From NCBI GenBank assembly GCA_013397935.1, contig VZRN01005202.1, forward strand, positions 1,990,673 to 2,054,672: DNA of 64,000 nucleotides, written 5' to 3'. Under the pieces are notes generated by a model. The model worked only from the letters and a program-made list of their open reading frames with translations. It did no database searches and had not been told where the DNA came from. This document shows, piece after piece, positions 28,101 to 39,300 of the stretch. The position numbers and the translations under genes were made by a program. How positions within the stretch are numbered: position 1 is the stretch's first letter; every line of letters starts with the position of its first letter. The DNA comes from Dasyornis broadbenti (Eukaryota; Chordata; Aves; Passeriformes; Dasyornithidae).

Positions 28101-31100
28101 ACTGAATCAGAAGTTGTTTTGTTTTGCTTCTACTAGGCACTGCAGAAATGAAGGAATAAAATCTAATCTAGATTCAGCTATATCGTCACTGAAGACTGCA
28201 GTTACATTAATATCCAATTACGTGGCTCTGATGTTGGTACACATAAAACTGGCTTAATCTTTCAAAAGATTCTGAGCAGTCATCTCTAGTGCTGCTCAAA
28301 CATAGAAAAGAAATCCTGAAATTCTCTGAACTGGCATAACTAGTCTTTAATATTAAGGCTTATAATGAATAAATAACATATATTTTCCAGTCTCACATAG
28401 TCAGTACGTAAATTCCTTTACTGTACCAAATATAAACTGTTCTGAATGCATCCACATACAGTTACGCACCTGCCTAACTGTACATGCATAGGTCTAACTG
28501 GTTTTTATTTTTGCTATGCCTCTTCTTTAGGAAAACCTATTCTCTTCATCACATGAGAATGTAAAATATTAAGCACAGAAAGAGTTCTACAGTCTTTCGA
28601 AACACAGGTCACTTTCTAAGCTGCTGAGGTCTGTGACACTCAGAAATGCCTCTGGAGCTGCCATTCCTCTAAAGACCTGCACTATATATAGGACTATCAA
28701 AGCTGTTTTCTGAAGAACAATTTCCTTTGGAGATATATTATGGGATGCTAATTATCTTCTGAACAAATAGTCAAACTATCCCATGAGTGCCAAAGGGCAG
28801 ATCTTAGCAGCACATTAAGAAAAGGTTAATTGAAATAGCAAAAATTACAGATGTTTGCAATTAAATAAGATTTTATATGGGGAATGTCCAGATTTATTTG
28901 AGGTCTTTTCTTATTTTAAACATCATTAATGGTGTTCATACTTTTATATCACACAGACTCATATTCCTTTTCCGTGTCAGTATTTTACTTGTTAGAAAAG
29001 TACAATCTAAAACTAAGCAGAAAAGTAACTTTGGAGGGTGAGGAAGATAAAAAGGACAGATAGGTGTGCCTATGTCTATATTCACAATCACATAAATAAG
29101 CCATAAGGTCAGTTGCTTTTTCAAAGCTTTATAGAGCACTACTATCATAGCACCAATTTGGTTATATTTGCTTGCATTTTTACAAGCAGCTATTGATTGT
29201 TATGGTTTCTAGACAATATGTAAGGGGAAGACTATTCCTGCACTGGTATGTAGACAAGACTCCACCCTTCCAGCTACCTTCTGTAACAATGCTGCTCTCC
29301 TGCAGTGTTTTTTTCCTTTTGTTCATCCATACTCTATACATAAATAGGGCCAAGAAAAATTCTCATGTATTCCAATATTCCAATCAGGTCAACAGGAAAT
29401 TTGAATCTGCAGAGACTGATGAGCCAAATGGCCAAACTTTTACGTGTATTCATTTTGTCTCATGCGCCTGTCACACATCTAATGTTCAATCTAACTTTGT
29501 CCACTCATGTAGGTACAGCTAGTGTCACCTTTACTACTCGAGTTGCAAACCTTCTATATGAGGTCTCTATAATCCAATGTTTTCTACACCTCAGCTGGAT
29601 TTCTCAAGTGGTTAACAGAACATTAAGAAGAATAAACAACCAAAATGCCATAAATCATTTGTGATGGGTGCAGGCATTCCCTTCATAGAGAACTGGGCTA
29701 AAGAAAACGCCAAGAGATTACCTAGCTTGGGGTTATTTTGTAAGGACCACACAGGAATGCAGGACAGGGCTAGGAAGACTTTCCCCTTTAGTCTTTTGGT
29801 TTCAGGTTAAAAAATACAGCTGCAGTGCATCTGTTAGCCACTCACCTAAATGAGGAAACAGATCAGTGTCCAGCTGCTGTTTTCGAGTGCACAGTTTCAC
29901 CAGTCTCTGTAGCCGGCTCATGCAGGACGAGTGTGGAGAAAAGGCTGTGGCTTTCATGAGGACCCGGTCAGTCCTTGGTGGGTCCGTGACAGGAGCCCTG
30001 GCGGGTGGCAGGAGAGGCAGAGGTCTCTTGTTAGACAACTGCCGCGCTTGTGCTATAGTGTGTGTGGTGGGTGCCACTCCCTGCATTGGTAGGCTGGTGT
30101 TCAGAGGTTGAGGTGACTTGCAGACTATGCCCTGCGGTAGCCCTGTCGGCTTTAACGAAGCTGATGAAGGTGGCAGATGGGAGTGCTGCTGCTGCAGAGG
30201 CTGCTGCTGCAAAGGTGCAGGAATGGGGCTAAAGTGCTCTTGGCGAACTTTTAAAATCTCTGTCTCTCTCTGGCGCTGCCGGTTTTGAGCCAACTTGCTC
30301 TGCAACTTTTTCTTCACTGTTGCCCCTTTCTTTAGGTCATCATCCTCCTCGTTGAAAGCAAAGGGGTCTTCTAATTCTGCCTCCAGGTAGTGGAGAGGAA
30401 GCCTTGCCCCTGGAGGGGAGAGGGACATCCCATCCAGTCCATTGGGCATCTTCAAGGCCAGGCTGGGCACTGTCAGACTGAAGGCCATAGCATCCATCTG
30501 ATGCCTGACCTTCACCTCCTCTATGGGATCATTCTTTTTCTTCCTCTCCTTTTTCGGTATAAAGCCAAGTACCTGCAGGTGGCTGTTGCAGTACCTTAGA
30601 AAAGTAAAAGTAGTCAGTTATTAACTAAACTTCCACAAGTAAAATCTGAAGACAAGACATCACTTAAGGGAAACCCAAACACACATCTCAAGCAATTATA
30701 AATTTGAAACACAAGAGGTTTTATAAGAAGTGTACACAACTGCTTCTAATACAATAGGTAACTGCGGTGCTCCCAAACCTGCAGAAAAAAAACTTATACA
30801 AGTGAATATTTCTAATCTTAGGATATAAGATTCTTCATTCATTATTCATAGGAGAATCTCACAAAATCATTCAAAATCTTAACACTCTAATAGGATAAAA
30901 GTCACAAAACAAAGTGAACAAAACAAATGGACCATCTCATACATAAAGCATCAAGAACTCAAGCCGTTAACTGACGATTTCAAAAGCTTGTAAGTACATT
31001 GAAGACCACTTTCTTTCATTTGCCTTTCAGTGGAAGTAGTTAACATTTTCATCAATGCACACATTATTATTATGAGTTCCACTGTAGTGGGGAGCAGTTT

Positions 31101-34100
31101 CTTATAAGGACAATCTCAGTAGATATCTGCTGTGAAGGGTCACTATTTCCACTTAATGAACAAGTAGCATAAATACTTACATTCTGTTTTAGTAGTTTAA
31201 CATGATGAATTTTGAAACCAGAGGATTAGCCTCTGGCTAATGTTCTTCAAATAAAAATCTAGTATAAAACAAATTCTCTGCTGCTAGAAAGCATGTACAC
31301 AATGCCAGGAATACATATAAATACAATCCACAAACATGGATTTTAAGTTCTTCCACTATGAGAAACCTTCAAAGTCATACTATTAAAAAAAAAAAAAGGA
31401 AGCAAAACAGTCTTTGAAAATTTGTCATGAAAGTTAAAATAATTACAATTTATGCCACAGATAACATACTAAAAAGTAGGCAATTAACTTTTGTCTGATT
31501 GGAACCAGCACGTGATAGAAATTTAGGAACCATGATCTGATCCCTTTTCCTGTATGCCACAGGCCAGCACTCCTGCCTCTGTAGAACCCACCAGCAACCA
31601 GAATTTGCCCTTGCAGAATCCCATCTATAACTTACAGTTTATAGATGACCAAAGATACAAAGAAAGAGCGTCCATCAAGGTATTTATAGACAAGATAATG
31701 AAATACCCATGAGGGTATTCTTTAAAATCTGATCAGTATGAATCTGAGAACAGTAAGTTTTGTTGCACAAATAGGTTAAACTTATATTATTTCTGGTCTT
31801 CATGGCGAAAAAAATGGCAGAAAAGCCCAAAACAACCCCCCGTAAAAAGTTTAGCACTTCAGTTTAGTCACTTTCCACTTGTCGACCCATTTCTAAAGAA
31901 ACAATGTGTGAACAGCTCTAAAGGATCCTGAAAAGGGAAAAAGGAGAAAGCAAATTCATATATGCTATTTAATGGTCTCCAGATACGTAGCTTCTTGAGG
32001 GACCCACACTCCTAAGGTTTCACAAATCAGGAAAGCCTGAAAAGTACTGCCACTTATTATTGTCTAAATAATTTCTTCATTACATTATGCTGTAAGTAAT
32101 AAATAAACCTAGATGAGGCAAGCTAGAAGCCAACAACTTGTGCAGTCCTTATTAGAACACACTGGAATACTGTAAATTCATACTGAGAGATGCACTTCTA
32201 AAAATAAAATTATATAATGATGGCTCAATAAAGCTTCCCTTAAAGTCAACAAGCACTGTTTCCATATTTAAAATTAAGCCCTTTTAAAATATCTTGTTTG
32301 AACAGTTACAACAGCACTTTTAGTATGACAGAAAAAAAAAAATAAACAGACAAAACAAACACAAGGGAACTCTTTTCCCTCTTACGCCAATAAAAAGAAT
32401 GTTTTGCTCAATGCAAATGCTTTCTTTATATTGTTCAGAACTTAAATTATTGTCATCCTGTGCTTGTGCTGATGTGAGGAGGTAGAACTGGATGGTCTGT
32501 TTTCATTGCAAAAACAGTAAGAAAAGAAATAGAAAAGGTTAATAAGTCTATGGAAAGGTAATAAGCTTGCTAACATTCTCCAAGTTTTACGCTATTAAGG
32601 GTTTGGCTTGTTCATTTAACTCTAACAGAATCATTTTTATATGAGAGAGAATAAAGCTTTGGCCCTTCCAGCTGACCATACTGCATCACTGAGAGCCAAC
32701 TGGCTCCTCTGGACACAAACCCACAAGGTGCCAGTCTACAACGTACAGACTCCAGTACACACTGACTTGGCTCTGTGCTTTAGGCTCTATCAACTCCCAG
32801 TTTTCCAGCACAGCCAAGGCTGTTACACTTTGGACAAATAGGAGCAAGAAGAAACCAGGAAGAGTACTGGGTAAAGAAGACTACACACAAGCAGTTTTGG
32901 CTAGGCCAAATAGTTCATTAGTACCAACTCAGCCTTGAACTTGTCAGGCTCTTGCCAGTCCCACACAGAGCCAGGGGGCATGCACACACATTTCCCCATC
33001 CTGCAGGTTCCAGGATGGCTTTTTAGCTGGCCCTGGCCTAAACTACCTCTGACTTCACACGGTGCTGCAGAGTCTGCATTAATAGTTCTAGCTCCATGGA
33101 AGTCAGATTACTGGGAAGACAGGAATAGAACCTGCAAGTAGCACACTGCTTCCCATATAGCTCTGAGCATGAAACCCACTAGAAGCAAGCTGGCCCTACA
33201 AGAGTCAATGCTGACAAGCCTGTCTTAGAGGCTCAGTTTGTCACTTCTATAATGTGTCTGTGAGTTATGCTCAGCTGACAGTATCACATTAAGTATCTAA
33301 TACAGGTTTTTCTTCCTTTCCTCATACAGTGTCAAAGGCATTTATTCTGTGCAGGTAAGGTCAAATGAAGTCCACACATGTGGTGGGTTGATACCCATTA
33401 AAATTATCGTAACACAAAGCACACAAAATGTGATGGGCTTTGAAGGCTTCAGCTGGACAGTTTCCCACATCCACTGGGAGAGCAAGAATTCAGACAGTGA
33501 AGTTTTCTACCTACAACTGCATTCTGCTTCTTAGTACACCCCAGTCTGGTATCAATTTCCATCACTTAATTAAAAGAAGATCCAAATAAACTGGGGAGCA
33601 GCTTGCATATTACCAAAATATTTATAGATTCTCTTGAATGAGGAGAATTAGAGACAAAATACAGTCTAACCCAACTAAATTGTAATAACCCTATATTTAA
33701 AAATCAAGTGTGTATTTGGCTAGGAAAGAAAAAGGAGATGTAGTCAGAGAAAATACAGATAAAAAACCCATGTGTGTATCATCCCACATATATATATTCT
33801 TTAAAAAAACAAGATAGTGAATAGAAAAATCAGACTTCAAATAAGGCAATGAAGTCATGCAGTATTAATAGATTTAATTTGTAGAATGTTAATGGCTAAT
33901 AAGAAATCTAATAATATGACACCATATTAACCGTCTTCATGGCTGTAGCATCTCACTTGTCTGGGGTCAAGTGATAATTCTTTTTAATTACCTGTGGACA
34001 GACTATGAAGCTTTTGGCACTTAATGCATGCATCTTCTAGAAATACTTTTTCTATAATCTCTAGAAGTATAAAAGAAGATAGCTGTCAGAGCATCATAAG

Positions 34101-36296
34101 TCTGCTTCTGATCATGTACAATTACATGTCTAAAACTGGGACAAAATGACCATCTGACAGTAATTCCGTACACAGAAAATGAAAAGCTATGAGTGAAGAA
34201 CTCAGACACTGCAAACATCTTTATATTGAACAGAGTGTGAAAAAAGTCTCCTAAGAAACAGATACAGGTTTGCCTGCCAAAAAAAAAAAAGTTTAGAACA
34301 GCCACAGTCTTATCACTAGCATTCATTAAATGTTATTGTTAAAATTAAACTCTGCCCTGAGAAACAGTCTTTTAAAATATTCTTTCATACTATCACATCC
34401 TCTCATTTGAAATTAAAAGTTTATTTTCTCTTTCAGACACCTGCTGTCCTCTTCAAGTACTGTAATGTGACACTCGACATGCAATTGAATTATTCTAATA
34501 TAACATACACCAGATGTCATGACCACACTTCACTTTAACTTGAGAAAAATCAAAAAGAACAAAGTGTGAACTCAATTCAAGGTGTAAAGAAAAATCGCAA
34601 ATTCCATGGGAACATATGAGACCTAAAAAAGCGTCATTAAGTACTATTACTTCTATTGTTTTTCAGTATGACCCCTGGTAAACAGGAACTCTGGCTCAGT
34701 CAGTGCTTGCATGTGAAATTACAGCATACCATTTGTGCTAACAATTTCCATGATCATTTCTGTGAGCTTATTTCCAAAGAGCCTCAACTGTACAGTAGCA
34801 AAGAAACACTCACCGACTGTCAAATTACAGCTTAAAGTTATTCATCTTGTGCCATTTGAGCATTTGCCCTACAGCTTTTGACAAACATTCATGTTTTTTT
34901 CTCACTTCATCAGTCTCCTCAGCTGAAATGGCAGGTGAAGTGCAAGTTAATTTAGAGCACAGTCCAACTGTTGTTTCAGACAAGAGAGGGAGCTGTGAGC
35001 TGAGAAGGAAGTTATATGTAGGGCACAGTGGGAACACTGCTAATAATGCAAAAGGTTAGTGAATGGCAGCTAATAATGTGAAAGGTCAGTGAATAGTGGT
35101 TTGATTTTTTTGGGCATATTTTCTCCATATTTTAGGTTTAAAACAGCATTTCTATCAGAATAAGCCTGAGATAGTTACCACACACATTAATTAAATACTG
35201 TGTTACTGGGAAAACCTGCAATGACAGCTCTGAAAAATAAAGTCATATATAGACAGCAGACAAGATTAAGCAAATTCTGCTATTTCAGCCCAAGCAGCAC
35301 CAAAAAGACTGGTGTTCAGGAAAACTTAAAGAGCAAGGAAGAATGCCCTTGTGGTTACAGTATGGGCTGCAATTCAGGAAATCTGCTTTTAATTCCCACT
35401 TTCAACAACTTCAAGGACTTCTTTTGCAAGGAATTTAATAGCTGGGCATTCTGGGTATCTTCATTTGGGCAGAGAGGGGGAAAGAAATAAGGAAAGCAAA
35501 GAAGAAAGGGAGTATATGGCATTTTCCCAGCTAGCTCATCTGTTATCAAGTAGTATTTATTTTGTTCCAGTAAAACAACACTATAGATCACTACCAAATC
35601 ACCAACACTGAACTATAATTCTGGATTTGTCCCTATGTGTCACTGCTCCCTGCATCCAGAAGATAAGCATTTTCAACTGCTTGTCCTGAAAAAGCAGATG
35701 GAAGTGTGCTTTTGGCATTGCTGGCTAAACGAGCAGGCCTTTTTAAGAGCATGTACTGTGAGTGACAAAGCAAATGAGTTAGAACTACTATTGTGTAGCA
35801 AGTTTGATCCACAGTTTAGAGTGAAGTTGAGAAAACCAGTGAACTCTCCCATAAACTTCCTTGGGATTAAGTTACTGCCCTCTTTCTGAGTACTTGACTC
35901 CCACAGAAAATAAAATAAAGTTTACTGGTCTTAAAACAAAATCCTCAAAGGAACATCCTGCAATACAATTCACTCAGGCCAGCTCCTCCCTCGTCCTGAA
36001 ACCAGGCAGCAACTTCAATAAAACTCAAGTCTCTGTCCCAGCCACTTCCCACTTTGCAGATAGGAAACCACAACTCACCTACGGTCCTCAGACTTGGGGA
36101 TGGGGTTGGTGCAGCGTTGGCTGTTATACTTGGCCACATATTCACATTGCTTGAAGGGGGCAGTCTTGTCCTCCAGAACGTGTCTGATACAGAAGGCGTA
36201 GCCGTTAAGTCGCCTCTGCTTGCACAGTTTGGGGCTATATGAGCACAAGGGCTTATTGTCAACCTCAGAGAAGTGTATGTGTTTGCCTTCATACAT
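12019..36296 (-). CDS. INO80D: INO80D, INO80 chromatin-remodelling complex subunit D (complete CDS, 9 coding exons)
   Basis: Accessory subunit of the nuclear INO80 ATP-dependent chromatin remodeller. The CDS joins 36079-36296, 29846-30594, 26622-26730, 20428-20652, 18289-18398, 16393-16526, 14724-14941, 14165-14322 and 12019-13187. All junctions are GT-AG and phases agree, giving 3090 nt and 1029 residues, close to the roughly 1027 I recall for human. The start is ATG at 36296 (MYEGKHIHFSEVDNKPLCSY); the GTG just upstream belongs to a uORF. Residues 18-78 and 448-511 each carry a C-C-C-H-C-C-C-H ligand series, matching the zf-C3Hc3H type known in INO80D and KANSL2. Residues 533-561 are very basic, a likely nuclear-localisation segment. 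The C-terminal third (641-1029) is Ser/Thr/Pro-rich and looks disordered. The identification rests on near-identity to remembered vertebrate INO80D. No frameshift or premature stop is seen. The remodelling role is family knowledge. Confidence 0.97.
14165..14322 (-). CDS. INO80D: INO80D coding exon 8 (acidic region)
   Basis: Acceptor CTGTTCAG at 14323; encodes SPSTPELSADELPDDIANEI and ends DLQDFDFFE with donor GAAG|GTACCA. Markedly acidic, directly after the basic exon. 158 nt, residues 589-640 with G641 split. Confidence 0.94.
14724..14941 (-). CDS. INO80D: INO80D coding exon 7 (basic region)
   Basis: Acceptor CTCCCAAAG at 14942; starts DNFLRGDSSRKVQHQQQRKP, followed by KKHKKKRRRGPRRPQK, a strongly basic segment fitting a nuclear-localisation or nucleic-acid-binding stretch. 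Ends at PHI-R with donor CG|GTCAGT. 218 nt, residues 516-587. Confidence 0.94.
16393..16526 (-). CDS. INO80D: INO80D coding exon 6
   Basis: Begins with the two bases finishing H471, then ILLNRSQQLFSSCTAKFADG and QQCSVPVFDITHQTPLCEEH, giving ligands C484, C494, C508 and H511. Donor ATG|GTAAGT. The acceptor ends CACAG and lacks a pyrimidine tract. 134 nt, residues 472-515. Confidence 0.94.
16527..18288 (-). other. INO80D: INO80D intron 5, probable U12-type (minor spliceosome) intron
   Basis: The donor is GTATCCTCT, matching the U12 consensus GTATCCTTT at eight of nine positions. The 3' end reads TTCCTGATGCAGAAATGCAC then AG: there is no polypyrimidine tract, and a TCCTGAT element lies with its A about 15 nt before the exon, in the branch-point range of U12 introns, although it matches TTCCTTRAY only partly. 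The intron is phase 1, in the codon of His471. It also holds a 117-codon open frame at 17194-17547. Confidence 0.7.
18289..18398 (-). CDS. INO80D: INO80D coding exon 5 (precedes a probable U12-type intron)
   Basis: Acceptor TTCTTTTCAG at 18399; encodes TSQARQRDAEPTTCSGTSKG then EQCTNKALPFTRHCFQ, including C448, C457 and C468 of the second metal-binding module. The exon ends on the first base of the His471 codon. The donor that follows reads GTATCCTCT, unlike all other donors in the gene and close to the minor-spliceosome consensus. 110 nt. Confidence 0.93.
18399..20427 (-). other. INO80D: INO80D intron 4
   Basis: Ordinary GT-AG intron, 2.0 kb. Contains a short CA/TG-rich stretch near 18507 and a GC-richer segment around 18860-19190 in which I recognise no gene or repeat. 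Confidence 0.8.
20428..20652 (-). CDS. INO80D: INO80D coding exon 4
   Basis: Acceptor TTCTTCAG at 20653; first codons SDDDNADDRSSRVTRLCTYF. Continues through a Lys/Arg/Gln-rich, probably helical segment (QQKYKHLCRLERAESRQKKC) to LIQELRRATCAC. Donor AG|GTTAGA is weaker than the others. 225 nt, residues 360-433 with S434 split. Confidence 0.93.
20653..26621 (-). other. INO80D: INO80D intron 3
   Basis: 6.0 kb intron holding a full-length LTR (23820-24407). Sequence near 20890 (atcatctagtctgaca) loosely recalls an old CR1-type LINE fragment but is too short to call. Nothing else was recognised. Confidence 0.8.
23820..24407 (-). mobile_element. Solo LTR of an avian endogenous retrovirus, sense to INO80D
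   Basis: Read on the minus strand it begins TGTCCTGGTTTTGGCTGGGG and ends GGGGTTAAACCATGACA, with TG...CA termini. Inside are segments of a widespread bird LTR: AGTAGCTGGCACAGTGCTGT, CTAAGTCAAGGAC, GGACAGCTCACC and AGCTCAACCCACAAGG. No internal gag or pol sequence adjoins either end, so it is a solo LTR. The usual TATA region has decayed to GCATAAACTGGGGG and the usual ATTAAA signal to ATTAAT, but an AATAAA lies at 24000-24005. A perfect target duplication is not visible; ttgct and ctgct at the edges may be a diverged one. The exact family name is uncertain. Confidence 0.85.
26622..26730 (-). CDS. INO80D: INO80D coding exon 3
   Basis: Acceptor TTCCCTTAG at 26731; encodes LDWSEDSGEELEDSEQTSPY and on to SLGYERP. 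Donor GA|GTGAGT leaves E359 split, completed by the first G of the next exon. 109 nt, residues 324-358. A Ser/Glu/Asp-rich linker. Confidence 0.94.
26731..29845 (-). other. INO80D: INO80D intron 2
   Basis: 3.1 kb GT-AG intron, A-rich on the plus strand as expected for minus-strand transcription. No element or exon recognised. Confidence 0.8.
29846..30594 (-). CDS. INO80D: INO80D coding exon 2
   Basis: Starts after acceptor TCTAAG with YCNSHLQVLGF, which supplies the last ligands of the first metal-binding module (C75, H78). It then encodes an acidic stretch (FNEEDDDLKKG), a Gln-rich run (PLQQQPLQQQHSH) and the conserved LQRLVKLCTRKQQLDTDLFP. It ends TTA G|GTGAGT within G323. 749 nt, residues 74-322 plus split codons. 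Confidence 0.95.
30595..36078 (-). other. INO80D: INO80D intron 1 (first intron within the CDS)
   Basis: 5.5 kb GT-AG intron. It holds a 30-bp tandem duplication at 35039-35098 and short A tracts. A GC-richer stretch near 32640-33150 has no recognised content. Confidence 0.8.
35039..35098. repeat. Two-copy 30-bp tandem duplication
   Basis: Units at 35039-35068 and 35069-35098 share gctaataatg, aaaggt and agtgaat, with a few substitutions. A small local duplication in an intron. Confidence 0.8.
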
Positions 36297-36325
36297 CACG
36301 TGACTCTATTCCTTGTGAACATCAG
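36079..36325 (-). CDS. INO80D: INO80D start-codon exon (5'UTR 36297-36325, CDS 36079-36296)
   Basis: Acceptor TTCTTTCAG ends at 36326. A 29-nt 5'UTR precedes ATG at 36294-36296. The exon encodes residues 1-72 plus two bases of R73, then donor AG|GTGAGT. It contains most of the first C3H-C3H module: C18, C25, C36, H39, C51 and C62. The UTR portion holds an 8-codon uORF whose TGA shares its last A with the start ATG. Confidence 0.95.
36296..36322 (-). promoter_or_regulatory. Eight-codon uORF overlapping the INO80D start codon
   Basis: ATG at 36320-36322, eight codons, then TGA at 36296-36298. The stop and the main start share one A (TGATG), an arrangement known to favour termination-reinitiation. 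Whether it is translated is unknown. The uORF lies entirely within the same exon as the main start, so any mRNA using this acceptor carries it. Confidence 0.7.
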
Positions 36326-39300
36326 CTGAAAGAACCAAAATATTGAGACAAATCACAAAAGGGAAGAAAAAATGCATTCAGTTCTAGATTGCGTGTTTCA
36401 TTTTGGTAGGAAAGAAGGACCCAAAACAATACCTGATCTTAAATCTTCTGTACCATATCAATGTTAAGAGAGAGCCCCAAGGACACCACTATCCTGGAAT
36501 GATGATGAACCAAGATGAAGCAGATTGTCTAAGGAAAATACCAAAAGGATCAATGTCAGTCAGAATAAAACAGATATTCCTAGAGCTCTGTAAGTAAACA
36601 GGCACATGTAGTCACCAAGCCTGTGGTTCAGCTACCATCCAATAAAAACCAATCCATAGCACAAGAATTATCAATCAATAGTCACAGATCTTTGGAAAAC
36701 ATGAAAGAAATTACTGGGGAAAGAAAATTCTACTGCCACCACACTTAAATCACTTTAAACAGAACTTCACTCATCTACCAGAAAGTGATTAGAAGCTACA
36801 AGCTGAAAAATGTTAAGTGTCAGATTAGATCACTTGCTTTCAGAAATCAAGTTGAAAGATGATTAACCCATTTGATTGCAGAGGGTTTACTTCAAGTATC
36901 TTTGCTTACAAAACCACCAGTAACTGTCTTTGCTCTGCAAAACTATTTCATCGGTCAGCAAAGCAAAGTTGGGGTTTTTTTTAAGAAAAGCTTTCTTTAC
37001 CACACCTGGTGAACAGTCTTCAGATCTTGTAGCTGCTTACAATTTCTGTAAGCATTCATATGCAGTCCTTCCTGAGGTCACCATGGTTCTTCAAAGCTTA
37101 TCCTACCTCACTGTACTTATTTTAGGGAATTGCAGGCATTAACGTGAGTCAGTGCTCCCCTCAATGCCAGGAGCATTAAAATGTCAATTCAGCAAGAGAC
37201 TGGGGGGTTTTCCCCCTAAAGTAGATTCCTACAGTGCAAATCCATGCAGTCATAAGATACTTTTTCAGTTCCCAACATTATGGAGGTCTTTGGCAATCAC
37301 CTTTTTTAAAAAATAAACAAAGCCCCCAAACCATCCCAAAGTAGTTTTGAATAAAATTAACAATACATACATTCTGCAGCTACTCTGATACACTAAGCTT
37401 AACCTGCAAAAGGGAGCTTTTATTTAGAAAGGTCATCCTGAAGCATTGGAATGAACTCTTTTGAACACTGTGTATTCATTCAATACTCAGTCCAGTTTCA
37501 TATGTGTTATACACCAAGGAAATGAATGTTCACAGAGGTGATACTCAGGAAATATGTAATAAATTAGAGGCATGTGACAAATGTACAGATTACCACCTCA
37601 ATGAACTTACTTGCTCCAGAGGCCCAAAATGGCAAGAACAGGATTGCAAGGAGGAAGCCTATACAGACTTTGCAGGAAAGATGCACTTTTCTCTTGCAAA
37701 GGTACAAGCCTCCACTTTCCATTGTAAAAAAGTACCATGAGAAAATGACAAGCACTAGGGCACTGGGGGATCTAGAACAGCAAATTTAAGTCACTGGGGC
37801 AAAACAAAACACCCTATCCCACTGAGTAAATGGCATAAATCTGGCCTTCATTAGCATACATATAGCTGCAGAAGCAGAAGGCTGGAAGAGTACTAAAAAT
37901 TTTAAAACATATTTACAGTTCTTGGAATAGCTGTACATGCACATGTACAGCATACACAGCACCTGAATGGAGACACCCTCTACACAATGTAATTACTGCA
38001 AGCGACCGGCACCATCATTTGACAATACTTATAACTTTGTATTTCCTCTTGATACACATTTTCTCTTTCCATGCACACACGCAAGCAGGCACCCCCAGGG
38101 GCAGGGGTCTCCTGCTTTGCTTACACCAGATAGTCACAACATAAGCACAGCCACCTAGTCCAGTTCCAATCACCTTTCCCAACTTTTCTCAATTCATAGA
38201 AGCACATACTCTATATAAACTTGAAACCAATCACTGGAGTGTGACTTTCCACAGCACATCTGTCTTAAGAACAAAAAAGTTCATTGCTGACTGTGCGCTT
38301 CAAAAATACTGAATGGGAAGTGGGAACAATCTCTTCTTTAGCATGCTAAGGACCAAATCCTTTCAGTCACCTTGGCTCAGGCAGACACTGACCTACACTT
38401 CAGTATTATTCTGCAACAACATGAATGAAAGACATAAATCCCATGGGAACATGACCATACAGGATTTGTGGTCAGTGTTTGTATTCCATATGTTTGATAG
38501 ATGGACTCTTCTAGAACTATGGCAGCAAAAGAAGTCAAATGAGTCTTAACTACTTGCATCTCACACACACAACACTGACAGAAAGCCTTTTGCTGGGAAG
38601 TTTGGTTCTCTCAATAGTTTATTAAAGCTTATATTTAGTGGCATACTGGACTGGATGTAACACTCAAAAGACTAAGTATACCTTGCAGCTGGGGTGACCC
38701 ACATGTTGCTGTCTATTTTCTTCTGGTTTGTTTATCACCTTCTTTTAAACAATTACTACCATGCTTTGCAGAGTTTCTGATGGATCACTAACTTTCTCCA
38801 CTTTTGTACAACCCAGCCATATTTCTTTTCTGAAGGTTATCAAGCAACAGACCAAAGAAAAAGAGTTCTTCAGGATGGTTTCAAAGTAAACACTGAGAAA
38901 ATGCATACCTTGTGTGCCTCTGTTAAGCTTCTATAAAGAAACTGCTCCACAGTTCCCAGCTACTATAATCCTAGATTTATTCTTGTGGCCACAGTCTTAT
39001 TTTTGGATTTAACTCATAATTAAGTCTTATTTTTGCATTTAACTGGACTGTGTCAAGGCAGGCATAGTATTTCACTTCTCACTTGTCTGAAAAATACAGG
39101 GCACAAGTACAACACCATATGAAACATTCACACAAAAATATTGACAATAATCCCCAAGGAAACCAATGAGCATGAACATGAATTTTTGGGTCTATAAGTA
39201 CGCTAAGAGAAGCTCATGCAAATATAACCATGTTAAAAATCCTGACAGGAATCAATTAGTGCAACTACAGAGCAAGGAAGAAGAAAGCTACTAAACCTAG

